Source of the DNA: JBMNTP01 sp050945795
GTDB lineage: Bacteria; Bacillota; Clostridia; Christensenellales; MGBC116941
DNA length: 64,000 nucleotides
NCBI GenBank assembly: GCA_050945795.1
Contig: JBMNTP010000006.1
Coordinates: 7,497-71,496, forward strand
Reading direction: 5' to 3'
Of the stretch, positions 61,332 to 64,000 are shown in pieces (within the stretch, counting starts at the first letter, position 1; each line of letters starts with the position of its first letter). The notes beneath the pieces were generated by a model. That model saw nothing but the letters and a program-made list of their open reading frames with translations. It did no database searches and was not told the DNA's origin. A program made the translations under genes and the position numbers.

Positions 61332-64000
61332 ATGTCAAAATTTTTAACCGTGGATGGCAATAACGCCGCCGCGCATGTAGCGTACGCTTTTAGCGACGTT
61401 GCGGCCATCTATCCCATTACGCCGTCTTCTCCCATGGCGGAATTCTGCGATGAATGGGCCGCCCAAGGCAGATTGAATCTTTTCGGCCAGCGTATGCGTA
61501 TAGCCGAAATGCAGTCTGAAGCCGGAGCCGCCGGAGCCCTGCATGGTTCCCTCGCAGCCGGAGCGCTAACTACAACATTTACCGCCTCGCAAGGCCTGCT
61601 TCTCATGATACCGAACATGTACAAAGTTTCGGGCGAGTTGCTGCCTTGCGTTTTCCATGTCAGCGCCCGCGCCCTGGCAGCCCATGCGCTGTCTATATTC
61701 GGCGACCACAGCGACGTTATGGCATGCCGGCAGACAGGGTTTGCCATGCTGGCGTCTTCCTCGGTACAGGAAGTAATGGACCTTGCCACAGTTTCGCATC
61801 TCGCTACGCTTAAGTCAAAGGTTCCCTTCCTCCATTTCTTCGACGGCTTTAGGACATCGCACGAAGTAGCCAAAATAGAGGCTGTTGAGTACGATCAGCT
61901 TAAAGAAATGCTCGATATGAAAGATGTTGAAGACTTCCGCCGCCGCGCTTTAAGCCCCGACCGCCCGCATCAGCAGGGTACGGCGCAAAACCCCGACATC
62001 TATTTCCAGAACAGGGAAGCGGCGAACAAGTACTACGATGCTACTCCCGGTATAGTTCAAGAAACAATGGATCTTTTCGCCAAACATACCGGCCGCCAGT
62101 ACAAGCTGTTTGATTATTTCGGAGCGCCGGACGCTGAAAAGATCATAATCATAATGGGCTCAGGAGCCGACTGCGTTGAGGAAACAGTAAACTACCTCAA
62201 TAATGAATGCGGCGAAAAGCTCGGCCTTATAAAAATACGGCTTTACCGTCCTTTCTCGATGAAAGACTTCCTTGACGCTATACCCGCGTCGGTTAAGAAG
62301 ATTGCCGTACTCGATCGCACAAAAGAACCCGGCAGCCTCGGCGAGCCGCTTTATGAAGACGTTCTTTCGGCGCTCAGCGAAGCCGGCCGCACCGGCATTA
62401 CCGTCGTTGGCGGCAGATACGGCCTTGGCTCCAAGGAGTTTAACCCCTCGATGGTTAAAGCCGTTTATGACAACCTCGACGCTGACGAGCCCAAAAACCA
62501 TTTCACAGTCGGCATAGTTGATGACGTGACGTTTACATCGCTCGAAGTTAAAGAGCAGATAGACGCATCGCCCAAAGGCACGCACCTGTGCAAGTTCTAC
62601 GGCCTCGGTTCGGACGGAACAGTCGGAGCCAACAAAAACAGCATCAAAATAATAGGCGACCATACCGATATGTACGCGCAGGGCTATTTTGTATATGACT
62701 CTAAAAAGTCCGGCGGCATAACGATAAGCCATCTGCGCTTTGGCAACAGCCAGATACAGTCGCCTTACCTTATAGATACGCCTGATTTCGTAGCCTGCCA
62801 CAATCCCTCCTATGTCACGCGCTATGATATGCTCGAAGGCATAAAAGAAGGCGGCAAGCTGCTTCTCAACTCGCCTTGGACGCTTGAGGAAATGGAAACT
62901 CAGCTGCCGGCGTCAATGAAGCGCCAAATAGCCAAAAAGAAGCTTAAGTTCTATAACATAGACGCTGTTAAGCTGGCGGGCGAAGTCGGCCTTGGCGGAC
63001 GCATAAACATGGTAATGCAATCGGCTTTCTTTAAGATTGCCAACGTAATCCCCGAAGCCGATGCTTTTAAGTACATGAAAGAAGCTGTTAAGAGCACATA
63101 CGGCAGAAAAGGCGACAAGATTGTCAATATGAACAACACCGCCATAGACAAAGCCGTTGACGAGCTTATTGAAATCAAATACCCCGAATCGTGGGCAGAA
63201 GCCACAACAGGCGCGGAGCCGCTATCGGTCACAGAAGACAAGTATTTCAATGAGTTTGTAAAGCCGATAAACGCTCAGGAAGGCGACAAGCTGCCTGTTA
63301 GCGCGTTCAACCCGTCCGGCTATGTTCCCACCGGAACAACCAAATACGAGAAGCGCGGCATAGCCGTAAGCGTACCCGACTGGAAAATAGACAACTGCAT
63401 ACAGTGCAACCAGTGCTCTCTGGTCTGCCCGCACGCCGTTATACGTCCTGTGCTGGCAAAGCCGGAAGATCTAAAAGATGCGCCTGAAACGTTCAAGACC
63501 AAAAAGGCTATAGGCAAGGGACTTGACGGCTTCGAGTATCGCATACAAATAAGCCCTCTTGATTGCACAGGCTGCGGAAACTGCGCGTGGGTATGCCCGG
63601 CAAAGGAAAAGGCGCTTGTTATGGAGCCGCTTGCCGAAATAGAGCCGGTTGAATCCCCGAACTGGGCGTTCTTTGAAACGCTGCCGGTACCGGATGTAGA
63701 CCTGCCGCCGACAAACATCAAAAACAGCCAGTTCAAGCAGCCGTTGTTCGAATTCTCCGGCGCCTGCGCGGGCTGCGGCGAAACTCCTTACATAAAGCTT
63801 ATTACGCAGCTTTTCGGCGACCGCATGCTTATAGCGAACGCCACCGGCTGTACCTCAATATACGGCGGCAGCGCTCCGACATGCCCGTATACCACAAACG
63901 AAAAGGGCCAGGGGCCGGCGTGGGCCAACTCGCTGTTTGAAGATAACGCCGAGTTCGGATACGGCATGAACCTAGCGGTAACGTATCGCCGCGATCAGCT
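61332..64000 (+). CDS. nifJ: Pyruvate:ferredoxin (flavodoxin) oxidoreductase, 3' end cut by the window
   Basis: Oxidises pyruvate to acetyl-CoA and CO2, passing electrons to ferredoxin, a core step of anaerobic Clostridia. The first 889 codons of an expected 1170 or so are seen. The ATG has AGGAGGT eight bases upstream. Order: domain I (DGNNAAAHVAYAFSD, YPITPSSPMAE; TPP partner), domain II and III (VGGRYGLGSKEF, ASPKGTHLC), the two-cluster ferredoxin domain with CIQCNQCSLVCP (about residue 688) and CTGCGNCAWVCP (about 745), the proximal-cluster CAGCGE (about 810), and the TPP motif GDRMLIANATGCTSIYGG (about 830). The frame is open to the right edge, where the C-terminal extension would follow. 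Confidence 0.97.
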   Translation, partial: MSKFLTVDGNNAAAHVAYAFSDVAAIYPITPSSPMAEFCDEWAAQGRLNLFGQRMRIAEMQSEAGAAGALHGSLAAGALTTTFTASQGLLLMIPNMYKVSGELLPCVFHVSARALAAHALSIFGDHSDVMACRQTGFAMLASSSVQEVMDLATVSHLATLKSKVPFLHFFDGFRTSHEVAKIEAVEYDQLKEMLDMKDVEDFRRRALSPDRPHQQGTAQNPDIYFQNREAANKYYDATPGIVQETMDLFAKHTGRQYKLFDYFGAPDAEKIIIIMGSGADCVEETVNYLNNECGEKLGLIKIRLYRPFSMKDFLDAIPASVKKIAVLDRTKEPGSLGEPLYEDVLSALSEAGRTGITVVGGRYGLGSKEFNPSMVKAVYDNLDADEPKNHFTVGIVDDVTFTSLEVKEQIDASPKGTHLCKFYGLGSDGTVGANKNSIKIIGDHTDMYAQGYFVYDSKKSGGITISHLRFGNSQIQSPYLIDTPDFVACHNPSYVTRYDMLEGIKEGGKLLLNSPWTLEEMETQLPASMKRQIAKKKLKFYNIDAVKLAGEVGLGGRINMVMQSAFFKIANVIPEADAFKYMKEAVKSTYGRKGDKIVNMNNTAIDKAVDELIEIKYPESWAEATTGAEPLSVTEDKYFNEFVKPINAQEGDKLPVSAFNPSGYVPTGTTKYEKRGIAVSVPDWKIDNCIQCNQCSLVCPHAVIRPVLAKPEDLKDAPETFKTKKAIGKGLDGFEYRIQISPLDCTGCGNCAWVCPAKEKALVMEPLAEIEPVESPNWAFFETLPVPDVDLPPTNIKNSQFKQPLFEFSGACAGCGETPYIKLITQLFGDRMLIANATGCTSIYGGSAPTCPYTTNEKGQGPAWANSLFEDNAEFGYGMNLAVTYRRDQ

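Overview
The window is about 64 kb of chromosome from an anaerobic, endospore-forming Firmicute, most likely a Clostridia-class organism. The evidence is the sporulation genes (a spoIID and spoIIQ pair next to murA, and a bofA homologue), AddAB rather than RecBCD, the yybS-gdpP-rplI-dnaB, rpsF-ssb-rpsR and dnaX-ybaB-recR-yaaL-bofA gene orders, long-form HPF, and a pyruvate:ferredoxin oxidoreductase cut by the right edge. Most genes lie on the minus strand. Many genes start with GTG or TTG behind strong GGAGG sites, and intrinsic terminators are dense and easy to see.

Layout. 1-3.2 kb: an AT-richer accessory stretch of unrecognised membrane-anchored proteins on the 3' side of a tRNA-Thr(GGT) gene. 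3.3-5.6 kb: two tandem paralogous lipoprotein sugar-binding proteins with no transporter beside them. 5.7-12.9 kb: a CobW-like P-loop protein, the yybS-gdpP-rplI-dnaB operon, and rpsF-ssb-rpsR. 12.9-19.5 kb: addA and addB. 19.6-27.4 kb: gltX and glnS, a prolyl-tRNA editing protein, rlmH, a CPBP protease, walJ and ychF. 27.5-31.8 kb: uppP (+), radC (-), and a yitT-pepV pair (+), followed by an inverted pair of intergenic repeats. 31.9-40 kb: tkt-apbE, mgtE with a long structured leader, and murA-spoIID-spoIIQ. 40.2-42.8 kb: two SH3/peptidoglycan-binding secreted proteins that share an unidentified His/Cys-rich C-terminal domain. 43.1-50.9 kb: tandem family-4-type uracil-DNA glycosylases, bofA-yaaL, dnaX-ybaB-recR, and an M20 peptidase with a beta-CASP nuclease. 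51-53.7 kb: a polar amino-acid ABC importer. 53.9-57.1 kb: a very large fusion enzyme. 57.3-64 kb: hpf, a DUF3048 lipoprotein, a sugar-phosphate transferase, hisC and nifJ.

Most of the window is housekeeping: replication, repair, translation, cell wall and sporulation. The most unusual gene is the 1078-residue single-chain enzyme at 53874-57110. It joins an acyl-AMP ligase, an acyl carrier protein and a PLP-dependent alpha-oxoamine synthase. All the parts needed to activate a carboxylic (probably fatty) acid and condense it with an amino acid into an alpha-amino ketone, the first step of sphingoid-like lipids, are in one polypeptide. It has its own strong promoter, and a perfect 13-bp palindrome covers the -35 box. 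Other points worth attention are the shared C-terminal domain of the two SH3 proteins, the mgtE leader with an attenuator-type terminator but no M-box consensus that I can see, the UDG pair in which one member has lost its iron-sulfur ligands, and the orphan sugar-binding protein pair.
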